Shown: positions 9,641 to 16,655 of the stretch, in pieces
How positions within the stretch are numbered: the first letter of the stretch is position 1
Layout: every line of letters begins with the position of its first letter
From: a virus
IMG/VR virus record: IMGVR_UViG_3300013094_000226
Span: 1-26,740 of that record
DNA length: 26,740 nt
Strand: one strand, 5' to 3'
Position numbers and translations under genes: made by a program
The notes under the pieces: generated by a model
Told to the model about the DNA's origin: nothing
The model's input: the letters and a program-made list of their open reading frames with translations, nothing else
Databases searched by the model: none

Positions 9641-9811
9641 TTATTTACCCGTTGCTTTTAATTGTTCATCTGTAGGTTGTGTATAAGTATGATTCCATTC
9701 TTTAATGTAATCCCCTTTGCCATCACTATCATTTTGCAAATAAATTGTTGTTATAAAATCTCTTTCAATAAGATCAGGATAAATTGCTTTAATTTGGTCA
9801 TATAGTGCCAT
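9641..9811 (-). CDS. Short tail-associated protein (56 residues)
   Basis: A 56-residue frame from ATG at 9811 to TAA at 9641, filling the gap between the fibre and tailspike genes. It reads MALYDQIKAIYPDLIERDF, then LQNDSDGKGDYIKEW and a Pro/Thr/Gln end. Small proteins of exactly this plan (MALYDxIKxxYP ... LQDDSDGKG) accompany tail-fibre genes in many phages and are sometimes labelled XkdW-like; their role is unknown. The ATG is one base after the stop of the upstream gene, so coupled translation is likely. Confidence 0.75.
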   Translation of the reverse strand: MALYDQIKAIYPDLIERDFITTIYLQNDSDGKGDYIKEWNHTYTQPTDEQLKATGK

Positions 9812-9812
9812 T

Positions 9813-10904
9813 TTATGATGTCCTTATCATAGATGCTTGAAAATAAGTATATGCACTATTTGGATTTAAAGCCTGTCCTATTCCAAGTTGGGCATATACT
9901 TCAATGTAATCAGTAGAACCATTGCAATAAATTAAAGCAGAACCTGATGCACCATTAATAGTTGTTGGTGAACTATATTGTAAAGATTTAGTAACTGATC
10001 CATTTTTATAAAGTTGAATATTTATAGATGAAGCTGTTACATTTATTTGAACAGAAGCATTTACTTGATAGTAACCAGCAACATTAGGTGTAAATCTATA
10101 ATTCGTAGTATTGTCAAAACATGATGCAGTATCATATTCTTTTGTTTGAAATTGAATTTTTGTAAATGTACCACTTGATAATGTTTGTGCTGAACTTTGA
10201 TAAGCACTAAACGCAGGCCCTGTATTCTGAGTGTTAGCAATAGTAATTGCACCTGAAGCATTGGTTACCGATATACCAGAACCAGCCGTTAAAGTAGCTC
10301 TAGTAAATCCTGTTCCATTTCCTATATCTATTTGCCCATTGCTAGGAGTAGCAGTCAAGCCTGTTCCACCATAAGCCACACCTAAAGCATTAGTAGGAGT
10401 TAAATAAGTAGTTGTCAAAGTTCCTGTGCTTGGCACAAAACTTAATTTAGTTGAGCTTGTGGTTTGAGGTAAATTGCCTGTTGTTGCAGAAACAATTGTT
10501 GGATACCAAGTTGCACTTGAGCTTGTGTTATCAGTTATTGCAGTATTTGTTGCATTAGTAGCTGTTCCAACAGTCAAAGTAGATTGATCTACCCAAGTTG
10601 GAGCAGAACCATTAGACTGTAAAACATATCCACTTGTGCCAATTCCAAGTTTAGATAGAGCTGAACCAGAGGCATAATAGGGTAAATCACCTGCTGTGTA
10701 GCTAGTTAACCCAGTACCACCTGCAGTTGTGGGGGTTGTCTTCCATCCAATTACCTGAATTGCAGAACTATTATCTTTATAAAATAGCTTTCCATCTGTA
10801 TAGTTAATGGCTAACTCACCACTTGCCAAATTACTAGCAGATGGGGCATTAGTGGTTGTCCCACTGTTATACAGTATTATTGGAGTGTAATTAGTCTGAG
10901 CCAT
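9813..10904 (-). CDS. Tail-fibre-like protein with C-terminal C1q/TNF-like domain
   Basis: A 363-residue protein. The first 60 residues (ASNLASGELAINYTDGKLFY) are a common phage fibre N-terminal motif. Residues about 60-220 carry Gly/Thr repeats such as AYGGTGLTA, typical of a trimeric shaft. From about 228 the sequence (AFSAYQSSAQTLSSGTFTKI, then NYRFTPNVAGYYQVNASV) matches the pattern of C1q/TNF-like jelly-roll tips, which form trimeric heads that often bind receptors. The domain call is by pattern recognition. It probably forms a fibre or spike tip beside the 637-residue tailspike. Confidence 0.7.
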   Translation of the reverse strand: MAQTNYTPIILYNSGTTTNAPSASNLASGELAINYTDGKLFYKDNSSAIQVIGWKTTPTTAGGTGLTSYTAGDLPYYASGSALSKLGIGTSGYVLQSNGSAPTWVDQSTLTVGTATNATNTAITDNTSSSATWYPTIVSATTGNLPQTTSSTKLSFVPSTGTLTTTYLTPTNALGVAYGGTGLTATPSNGQIDIGNGTGFTRATLTAGSGISVTNASGAITIANTQNTGPAFSAYQSSAQTLSSGTFTKIQFQTKEYDTASCFDNTTNYRFTPNVAGYYQVNASVQINVTASSINIQLYKNGSVTKSLQYSSPTTINGASGSALIYCNGSTDYIEVYAQLGIGQALNPNSAYTYFQASMIRTS

Positions 10905-10906
10905 TT

Positions 10907-11218
10907 TTATAAATCAGGTTTAAAAACTTGAGGCATCCAAGGAGGAATTACAGCTTGCTTTTCCAAGGATTTTAACTGTTCTTCAAGTCTTGTGGTAATT
11001 AAATTTTGACCATCTTTATAGGTTTCAGATTCAATCCATTGAGCTACTAATTGCTCTGTTACCTGGTCAAAAGGCACTTTAATCTCAGGATTTTGAAACC
11101 ACCAATTACCCTCAGTTTCTACCTTTTTATCATCCTCAGAGGCAGTTACAAAGTATTTAGCATGAGTAATTAGCCCATTTTCAGCAGAAATTTCTAATAT
11201 TTTCCAAGTAATTTCCAT
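10907..11218 (-). CDS. Small conserved tail-fibre-associated protein
   Basis: A 103-residue protein starting MEITWKILEISAENGLITHA. The frame is open further upstream, but this ATG makes a TAATG overlap with the stop of the fibre gene, and the longer version would begin inside that gene. It is acidic and rich in Trp near the middle (EGNWWFQNP). Proteins of this type often follow phage fibre genes; their function is not known to me. It may be a small structural cap or a fibre chaperone. Confidence 0.7.
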   Translation of the reverse strand: MEITWKILEISAENGLITHAKYFVTASEDDKKVETEGNWWFQNPEIKVPFDQVTEQLVAQWIESETYKDGQNLITTRLEEQLKSLEKQAVIPPWMPQVFKPDL

Positions 11219-13020
11219 TAGAAAGTACCTCCATTGAGTCCATTGGTGATAGCCCCTGTGGCCGGCCAATAGGTGAGTTTTGTAGAGCTTGTATATTCAG
11301 TTGCCAAATTTCCACTTGTCTGATTAGCAAAAAGCAAGTACCTAGTGCCTGCAGTGGTTGTGTCATCAGTCACAGTGGCATAAGCAGTTGGTGTTGTCCA
11401 ACTAGGAGCAGATGCCCCATTACTGGTTAAAACTTGTCCAGTTGTGCCATTTGCCAAAAAAGCAGTAGCCCCAGCTCCAGATTGATAAGGGATATTGCTT
11501 GCTACCCCTCCAGCCAAATTAGTAGCAGTTCCAACTGCCAGACTAGACTGAGCTGTGTAGCTTGGTGCTGATGCTCCTGAAGTTAAAACATATCCTGAAG
11601 TGCCAAGGCTTAAAAAGCTAGTAGCTCCTGAGCCAGTTTGGTAAGGAATTGCTCCTGCTGTGCCACTAGCAATATTTGTAGCAGTTCCAACTGTGAGGCT
11701 AGAAGTTGCAACCCAAATAGGAGCAGAAACTGCCCCTAAAGTCATGAGTAATGAGCCAGAAGTGCCAGGACTCAAATATGCTGTAGTGGCTGAACCAGAC
11801 TGGTAAGGCACTGAATATTGGGTTGTTCCAGCTAAGTTACTAGCTGTTGTGGCTGTACTGGCATTGCCTGTGGTGTTTTGGTTGAAAGTCGGCCAGGTGA
11901 ATGTCCCACTTGAGAAATTCCCAGACTGAGGCGTTCCAAGGATAGGAGTTACTAAAGTAGGGCTTGTTGCAAGGGCTACAACCGTTCCTGAGCCTGTTGT
12001 TGAGTAACTTGTACCCCACGCACTTCCTGTTGAATTAGGAATCCCTGCGCCTGGATAAACCATTGTAGAAGACGCATTTATCGTTATGGCAGCAGATCCG
12101 TTATAAGTTGTACCAGAACTAAACGTTATATTTGTTCCGGCTGTCAAGTTAAACAAATTCCCACCCAACGCCACACCCGAAATAGTCGAGTTTGTCAACC
12201 CAGAATTAGGGATGGTTGTATTGATTGCGCTTGCAGGGATTGAAATGCTTGTATTGGTTACTGATGTGACCTGACCTGACGCATTAGTAACAAATACGGG
12301 AACTTGAGAGGCTGATCCGTATGTTCCAGCAGTTCCTACGGGAGTAATGCTGAAAGTAAAAGTAGATAGGGTTAACCCTGTTCCTGCGCTATATGTCGCT
12401 GAAGTTGAGAATTGCGACCATGTAATCGCAGTTGTGCCCAAAGTACCGCCTGGCTGAACATAACAATACCAAGCCGATCCTGCTTGACCGCCTGATTCAA
12501 CAAAGCAAATAGCAGAAACGTAGTCGTTCCAAGTATTTCCATCGGTTGAGTATGTCCAAGCCCCGGAAGAAGCGATGTACAGGCCGTTTTGAGCCTGATT
12601 AGACTGGTTTTTAACTAAAACTCTAGCCCCAGCAGTCACGGAAACCGTGTCTATTGTCTGAAGCCCAGATAAAGTGATGTTTGCGGTTGTTGCACAAAGT
12701 ACGGGTTGTTTCCAACTCAGTCCAGCAGCCGTATAGTCAACATAGAGCTTATTTACTATGTCGGTCGGATTGCTTGGAGACGTACTAATTGACCCTGTAG
12801 TCGTGCTTATATTGGTAAAAGCACCGCTAGACGGGGTTACAAGACCAATAGTTGTACTGTTAATCGTACTATTGGTGATATTTAAACCGCTCTGCGACGG
12901 ATTTAAAGTAGCGTAAAAAGGTTGCCCCTGACCTATGAAAGTATTAAAACTTCCGTCCAAATTAAAATACGCCTGTACGGGCAGTAAATTCTGATCTGAG
13001 GTTAGGTTAGGGGCACTCAT
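11218..13020 (-). CDS. Long tail-fibre-like protein with shaft repeats
   Basis: A 600-residue protein rich in Gly, Ser, Thr and Ala and almost without charged residues. A central domain at about 100-210 (NQAQNGLYIASSGAWTYSTD, then AGSAWYCYVQPGGTLGTTAI) is a recurring phage fibre module. Residues about 395-545 contain at least three copies of a roughly 45-residue repeat with the landmarks VGTATN, IPYQ/VPYQ, GTSG or GTTG, VLTS and SAP, typical of trimeric fibre shafts. The start overlaps the previous stop (TAATG). It is probably a fibre or appendage attached near the connector; the receptor is unknown. Confidence 0.75.
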   Translation of the reverse strand: MSAPNLTSDQNLLPVQAYFNLDGSFNTFIGQGQPFYATLNPSQSGLNITNSTINSTTIGLVTPSSGAFTNISTTTGSISTSPSNPTDIVNKLYVDYTAAGLSWKQPVLCATTANITLSGLQTIDTVSVTAGARVLVKNQSNQAQNGLYIASSGAWTYSTDGNTWNDYVSAICFVESGGQAGSAWYCYVQPGGTLGTTAITWSQFSTSATYSAGTGLTLSTFTFSITPVGTAGTYGSASQVPVFVTNASGQVTSVTNTSISIPASAINTTIPNSGLTNSTISGVALGGNLFNLTAGTNITFSSGTTYNGSAAITINASSTMVYPGAGIPNSTGSAWGTSYSTTGSGTVVALATSPTLVTPILGTPQSGNFSSGTFTWPTFNQNTTGNASTATTASNLAGTTQYSVPYQSGSATTAYLSPGTSGSLLMTLGAVSAPIWVATSSLTVGTATNIASGTAGAIPYQTGSGATSFLSLGTSGYVLTSGASAPSYTAQSSLAVGTATNLAGGVASNIPYQSGAGATAFLANGTTGQVLTSNGASAPSWTTPTAYATVTDDTTTAGTRYLLFANQTSGNLATEYTSSTKLTYWPATGAITNGLNGGTF

Positions 13021-13388
13021 TAGAACGGTATCGCAGTCATAATTAAGGTATCACCAGCAGACATATTAGCAGCCAGACCCGTAGTTATTGAGTAACTATT
13101 GATTGTTGCTGAAGTTGTCGAATACGCTGTTTGTTGTAAAAACAAAGTCGTACCGCTAGTAATATCATAACCTTGGACTAGCCACCCATTAGGCGCAGCA
13201 GGAAACGTTAAAGTTCCCGTGTTTGCTGCCGTATTACCCATAATCACCCTGAAAACGTTAGCCTGATTGCCCAAAACTTGAGAACCAGCGCCACCGAATC
13301 CAGAACTAATTACTGGTACAGCGTCATAAGTCAAAACAGCTACTGTGTTAACGGTAGATGTAGATGCTACTTGGTTAGTATTAGCCAT
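13020..13388 (-). CDS. Small beta-rich virion-type protein (122 residues)
   Basis: The start chosen is the ATG at 13388 (MANTNQVASTSTVNTVAVL), which overlaps the previous stop as TAATG; a longer frame of 140 residues exists but begins inside the upstream gene. The protein is Ala/Thr/Ser/Gly-rich, predicted beta, with no catalytic motif. It belongs to a row of three small proteins of similar size between the coat region and the fibre gene. Head decoration, collar or fibre-base proteins are possible; I do not recognise it more exactly. Confidence 0.6.
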   Translation of the reverse strand: MANTNQVASTSTVNTVAVLTYDAVPVISSGFGGAGSQVLGNQANVFRVIMGNTAANTGTLTFPAAPNGWLVQGYDITSGTTLFLQQTAYSTTSATINSYSITTGLAANMSAGDTLIMTAIPF

Positions 13389-13750
13389 TATGATTGATCT
13401 GCCATAGGTGTTACATAGACCGTTGCTGTGCTTGTCCCACAAATAGCGCTTACCGCAAACCCGTTAGGGGGTACGGCAATGACCATTGGTGAAGACATGG
13501 AAACTCCAAGCATGACCACTTGTTGGGGCGTACCCGACACAGGCATAACTGGAGTTGCTGGGGTTACTGTATTCAAAGCGTTAGCTTCGGAAATCGTAAT
13601 AGCCACAGGATTTGTAGAAGTGTTCAAAAAACCACAGAAATTGATCTGATCGTTACCCGTTGGGGTTACGGTCAAAGCGCTTGATGCGGTCGTAGACACC
13701 GATATAGCGTAGGACGGGCCAACTGGCCTAAAAACGCTTGTATTTGCCAT
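13388..13750 (-). CDS. Small beta-rich virion-type protein (120 residues)
   Basis: A 120-residue protein (MANTSVFRPVGPSYAISVST) made of alternating hydrophobic and Thr/Ser residues, suggesting one beta-sandwich domain. It shares its composition, and the MANT start, with the next gene, but the two are not obviously alignable along their length. The three small genes at 13020-14088 are packed without spacing. A minor structural role is likely from position; function is unknown. Confidence 0.6.
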   Translation of the reverse strand: MANTSVFRPVGPSYAISVSTTASSALTVTPTGNDQINFCGFLNTSTNPVAITISEANALNTVTPATPVMPVSGTPQQVVMLGVSMSSPMVIAVPPNGFAVSAICGTSTATVYVTPMADQS

Positions 13751-13752
13751 GA

Positions 13753-14088
13753 TTAGACAGCCGTTATGGGTAGTGGGCCTTCAGCACGGACGATTTGAAT
13801 ATCGTAAACGCCAGTAGCAGGAACTAATGAAGCGTTAGCAGTCAAATTACCATATTGAATTGTCAATACGTTAGCGGTGAAACAATCTGCTTCTGCAATA
13901 ACGACACCAGTAGTTTGACTACCAGCTACACCAATAACGGTAATAATATCGGTCGTTTGCAGACCAGGTATTGTGTAAGTTACGGCTGTAGTTGTGTTAG
14001 CAGCTAAAGTATTGGATGCGTTAGATAGCGTTGGAGCAATATAAAACGTGCTTAGAGCATTTCCACGGGCTATTGTGGTAGAGGGCAT
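13753..14088 (-). CDS. Small virion-type protein with beta-sandwich pattern (111 residues)
   Basis: A 111-residue protein. The middle section (AANTTTAVTYTIPGLQTTDI, then GVVIAEADCFTANVLTIQYG) follows a pattern I know from phage structural proteins: a Thr-rich strand, a GLQTTD turn and an 'A-C-ANVL-I-Y-N-T' strand, consistent with a small beta-sandwich. It is the first gene after the 14131-14160 terminator and has an AAAGGAAAAATC leader before the ATG. It may decorate the head or attach to the connector; this is inference. Confidence 0.6.
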   Translation of the reverse strand: MPSTTIARGNALSTFYIAPTLSNASNTLAANTTTAVTYTIPGLQTTDIITVIGVAGSQTTGVVIAEADCFTANVLTIQYGNLTANASLVPATGVYDIQIVRAEGPLPITAV

Positions 14089-14130
14089 GATTTTTCCTTT
14101 GAAAAACTTGATTAATTGTAACGATAAAAA

Positions 14131-14160
14131 CAGAAAAAGCCACCCCTTTTGAGGGTGACT
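14131..14160 (-). terminator. Rho-independent terminator after the coat gene pair
   Basis: Read on the minus strand, an 8-bp stem (AGTCACCC with GGGTGGCT, one G.T pair) encloses a short A-rich loop and is followed at once by TTTTTC. It lies between the 148-residue gene downstream of the coat protein and the 111-residue gene. It would let the coat transcript be made in excess over the fibre and tail genes. Confidence 0.8.
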
Positions 14161-14180
14161 TTCCCCAGTTTTAGCTTAGA

Positions 14181-14627
14181 TTAGCTGAAATCGTAGCCAT
14201 AAACATATACGTCACCCGTTCCAGTTGCGCCAGAGGCGACTGTTACGTCTGCGTACAGAGTTTGGTTAGCCAAAGACAGGCTTGTTGAACTAGAGTCCAA
14301 GTAAGCTGTGCCTAGTGTGGATGTAGACAAAGCTGCGATTTGGGCAGTTGTCAACGCACCAAACAAACTAGAGGGTGAACCCACGTTTGTAGTAGTAATG
14401 CTCAAAGCTGTAGTTGTTGATAAAGAAACAACCGAACCATTGTTATTCACGTTGGTAACGATCAATTCTTTAGGCAAATACGCAGTAGAGTTATTTACTG
14501 GGATTGGTGTAAAAGCAACGGCATTCAAGTTTACGCCTTTAGCCACACCAATCAAACGCAGGGCTTGGTTGGTGGTGACGTTACTTGGGTGTGCCGATAC
14601 TGTGGTTGCTGGTCCTGGATTACTCAT
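14181..14627 (-). CDS. Hypothetical protein directly after the coat gene, possible decoration protein
   Basis: A 148-residue Ser/Thr/Ala/Val-rich beta-type protein (MSNPGPATTVSAHPSNVTTN). The ATG follows a strong AAAGGAAA site 22 nt after the coat stop. Together with the coat gene it is closed off by a terminator, so the two are probably expressed at similar high levels. That suggests a stoichiometric capsid partner such as a decoration or head-stabilising protein. I do not recognise a named family. Confidence 0.6.
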   Translation of the reverse strand: MSNPGPATTVSAHPSNVTTNQALRLIGVAKGVNLNAVAFTPIPVNNSTAYLPKELIVTNVNNNGSVVSLSTTTALSITTTNVGSPSSLFGALTTAQIAALSTSTLGTAYLDSSSTSLSLANQTLYADVTVASGATGTGDVYVYGYDFS

Positions 14628-14649
14628 TTTGTGTTTCCTTTAAATAAGT

Positions 14650-16632
14650 TTAGGCTGCAATACGGCAAGAGAGTTCAGGGTAGAGCGGAGCCCAACCGTA
14701 AAGCACGTCTAGACGAGTCGGTATTGAATCGTTGTTAATGGTGTATTGGCGAACCACACGCATAGACAATCCGATCTCTTTATCGGAAGCACGTCCAGCA
14801 AAATGTACACCTTCAGGAAGCTCTAAATCGGCTCATTTCTGTTACTTTCACCTTTCGGCTACTGACTACTTTCGTAGCGGAGAGAACTCTTCGGATCTCT
14901 CTCTACCCCTTCAATTCAGTTATAGGGTAGTTCAGACTATCGCATCAGCTTTCGCTGCCATCCCACTTAGTCGTTCACGCTGCACGATCTTTCAATCTGC
15001 TTGCGCCTTGTTAACCTCTTCAGGCACTCCAAGTCAATCAGGGACGGTTTTCTACTTACGCTGCTTGTAAGTAGCCGCAGTCGTTTACGGCAAGAGTAAA
15101 GGCATTCCTGTGCATCATGATGTTCTGTGGTGACAAAGTACCAGTGTTGTTGAATGGTGTTACAACAGCAGTAGTAGATGTAGAACCGATCACGATTGTG
15201 TTCTGGAACTGACCACCGATGATGATTGCAGGGCTAACTGTAATGTTTGTTGCGCCTGTACCTACTGTAGTAGTAGATTGGACAACAAAGTTACGGAGCT
15301 TGCCTGAACCATAAGCCTGACGGTTTTGGGGGTTGGTTGCGTATAGACCAGCAATCTGGAAAGTGTCACCAGCGTTCAATGTAGAAGCTGAAGATGCTTT
15401 GATCTGGATTGTGGAATACTGTGCCCAACCACTTGTCAGATAACCAACTTGTGCAGTCGTATCAGCAGACAAAGTGTTGCCAGAGTAAGAACCAAAAGTT
15501 TGTGCAACCACGTTTTGGTCGAGCTTCCAGTTAACACCAGCAGAGTCACGGCCCATCAGACCTTTACGGTACTGTTCGCCAATCGCTTCTTGTGGAACAA
15601 ACAAACCTTTTAAGCTATCAACGATAGTTGCAGATGTAAAGGGCTCGATGATACAAGAACGACGACCATCTCTAGGTGCGCCTTCAGAGTCAAGATAAGC
15701 ACCAGCTGTTAAGAAAGTGATTAATCCTGTTGGAGGTGTACCAGCAGTTCCAACGATGTTGGCAGTCTGCAGAGCAGCAACGTTCAAACCGTCACGGTCA
15801 ATCTTGTTAGCGATTGCTGCAACAGCGGGTTTCAACACACGGTCAGAGAACATATCAAGGCTTAAAGCTAAGTCTTGAGTAGTGAACTGTGTCATTCTGT
15901 TACTTCGGTTTTACCCTACTGACCCTTTCGGGCGGTTCGACCTCTTCGGATCAAACTCATCGGCTTCGTTTCAAGTTATACCGATGTTCAGACTATCGCA
16001 TCCCTCTCGGGTTCCTCCACTTAGTCGTTCAGGCTGCACAAACTTTCGTTTTGCTTGCCCCCTGTCGTCTGCTTCCAGACTTCCAAGTCAATCAGGAGAA
16101 ATTTTGCCAACTTGCTTAGTGCAAGTATGTGGACATACGTTTATCCACATGGAATTGAGTGCTCAAAGTTACTGGGACTGAAGTCTCGTTAAAGTCTTCA
16201 ACGTTCAAAGCTGGGCCAGTTGTACCGATAAAACGGCCAGGTCTACGGACGTTTACGGTGTTACCGATCTTAGCTCCGACAACAGCGAACTGGTCGTCAT
16301 AGTTACGGTCTACTTCTGAAGTGAAAGTTACATTCTGTTACTTTAGTGACCTATTTCTAGGCGGGAAAACCTCTTCGGATTCTCCTCTGCCCCTTCTTGG
16401 GTTATAGGGCAGTTCAGACTATCGCATCATCCTATTTCTAGGAGCTTTCTCACTTAGTCGTTCAGGGTGTCTTTCGACTTCCCCCTTGTTGTCCACTTCT
16501 GGAGTTCCAAGTCAATCAGAGAAAGTTATTCAATATGCGTTACCGCATAAGGGAGCAAACTGTTTACTCGTTTTCGAGAACCATCAGGGCTTCATTAGTA
16601 ATTTTACTAATCGTTAGTAAAATATTACTCAT
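14650..16632 (-). CDS. Major coat protein, P22 coat family, split into four exons by three group I introns
   Basis: Exons, in transcription order: 16632-16566 (67 nt), 16330-16143 (188), 15892-15087 (806), 14833-14650 (184). They sum to 1245 nt, an uninterrupted frame of 414 residues plus TAA. Exon 1 gives MSNILLTISKITNEALMVLE-NE; Leu23 is split (T|TA); exon 2 runs to Asp85; exon 3 runs from Thr86 to residue 353; Val354 is split (GT|A); exon 4 ends with the tract LDVLYGWAPLYPELSCRIAA. The joined text follows the P22-type coat pattern across every junction (NELTFTSEVDRNYDDQF, FHVDTQFTTQDLALS, FTLAVADLELPEG). A strong AAAGGA precedes the ATG at 16632. Unspliced, the frame stops at once after exon 1 (GAG TAA). 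The scaffold gene ends 23 nt upstream. The exon calls are inferred from protein pattern and intron structure; mRNA was not seen. Confidence 0.93.
14834..15086 (-). ncRNA. Group I intron C (third) in coat gene, 253 nt, no ORF
   Basis: The 5' exon ends in GCCGT and the intron ends in ...CAGAAATG, leaving Val354 split as GT|A. P1 pairs exon GCCGU with intron GCGGC with U.G at the splice site. P2 is a perfect 8-bp hairpin (CUACUUAC/GUAAGUAG). P3 pairs CCGUCCC with GGGAUGG. P4 is CUUG/CAAG; P5 is CCU-GAAG-AGG. P7 pairs GACUA with UAGUC. P8 is CAGC-GAAA-GCUG. P9 pairs CUACCC with GGGUAG. The core landmarks TGAACGACTAAG and GATGCGATAGTCTGAAC are the group I R and S elements. No P7.1/P7.2 insertion is visible, which argues against subgroup IA. 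Confidence 0.95.
15893..16142 (-). ncRNA. Group I intron B (second) in coat gene, 250 nt, no ORF
   Basis: The intron lies exactly between codons 85 and 86 (GTG GAT | ACA CAG). P1 is 8 bp, exon AUGUGGAU with intron GUCCACAU, U.G at the splice site. P2 is ACUUGC/GCAAGU. P3 pairs UUUCUCC with GGAGGAA (one G.U). P5 is GUCUG-GAA-CAGAC in place of the different P5 of the other two introns. P6 includes AAAC-GAAA-GUUU. P7 is GACUA/UAGUC; P8 is CCC-GAGA-GGG; P9 is AUCGG/CCGAU. It ends in ...CAGAATG with the terminal G. The ATG at 15895 that seems to start the 279-residue frame is actually the last bases of this intron. Confidence 0.95.
16331..16565 (-). ncRNA. Group I intron A (first) in coat gene, 235 nt, no ORF
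   Basis: It splits the Leu23 codon after GAG T. P1 pairs exon GAGU plus intron AAA with UUUGCUC, U.G at the splice site. P2 is UAUGCG-GUAA-CGCAUA. P3 pairs CUUUCUC (16525-16519) with GAGAAAG (16451-16445). P4 is CUUG/CAAG; P5 is UCCA-GAAG-UGGA; P6 carries GUC-GAAA-GAC. P7 pairs GACUA (16459-16455) with UAGUC (16421-16417). P8 is CCUA-GAAA-UAGG (16442-16431). P9 pairs CUGCCC with GGGCAG. The terminal G is at 16331. It is the shortest of the three and shares the AAAC start and the AGTAACAGAATG end. Confidence 0.95.
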
Positions 16633-16655
16633 TTCATTTCCTTTAAAAAATTGTT

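Noticed and set aside
13389-13442. Longer start for the 122-residue protein, and likewise 11219-11269 for the 103-residue protein
   Set aside because: In both cases the shorter ATG makes a TAATG junction as elsewhere in this genome, and the extra residues look like shadow translation.
14089-14130. A promoter just after the 14131-14160 terminator (TACAAT as -10)
   Set aside because: The -10-like box is good, but no acceptable -35 box lies at 15-19 bases upstream; the T-rich run is part of the terminator.
15056-15895. A stand-alone 279-residue truncated coat protein
   Set aside because: Its ATG is made by the last bases of intron B and its last codons lie in intron C. The flanking exons restore the full family pattern in frame, so this is only the inside of exon 3 with intron edges.
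15882-16181. Plus-strand frames over intron B, and similar plus-strand frames over intron C (14732-15070)
   Set aside because: They arise from reading the structured intron in reverse, have no ribosome site or family resemblance, and oppose all other genes.
14834-16565. The three similar inserts as small transposons or a CRISPR-like repeat array
   Set aside because: They have no terminal inverted repeats or target duplications, differ in sequence at paired positions, and their spacing is set by the coat exons.
14650-16632. Coat gene as a pseudogene with several frameshifts or insertions
   Set aside because: Exact removal at U|...G sites repairs all three breaks, and the inserts have group I pairing with covariation. 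Random damage would not do this.
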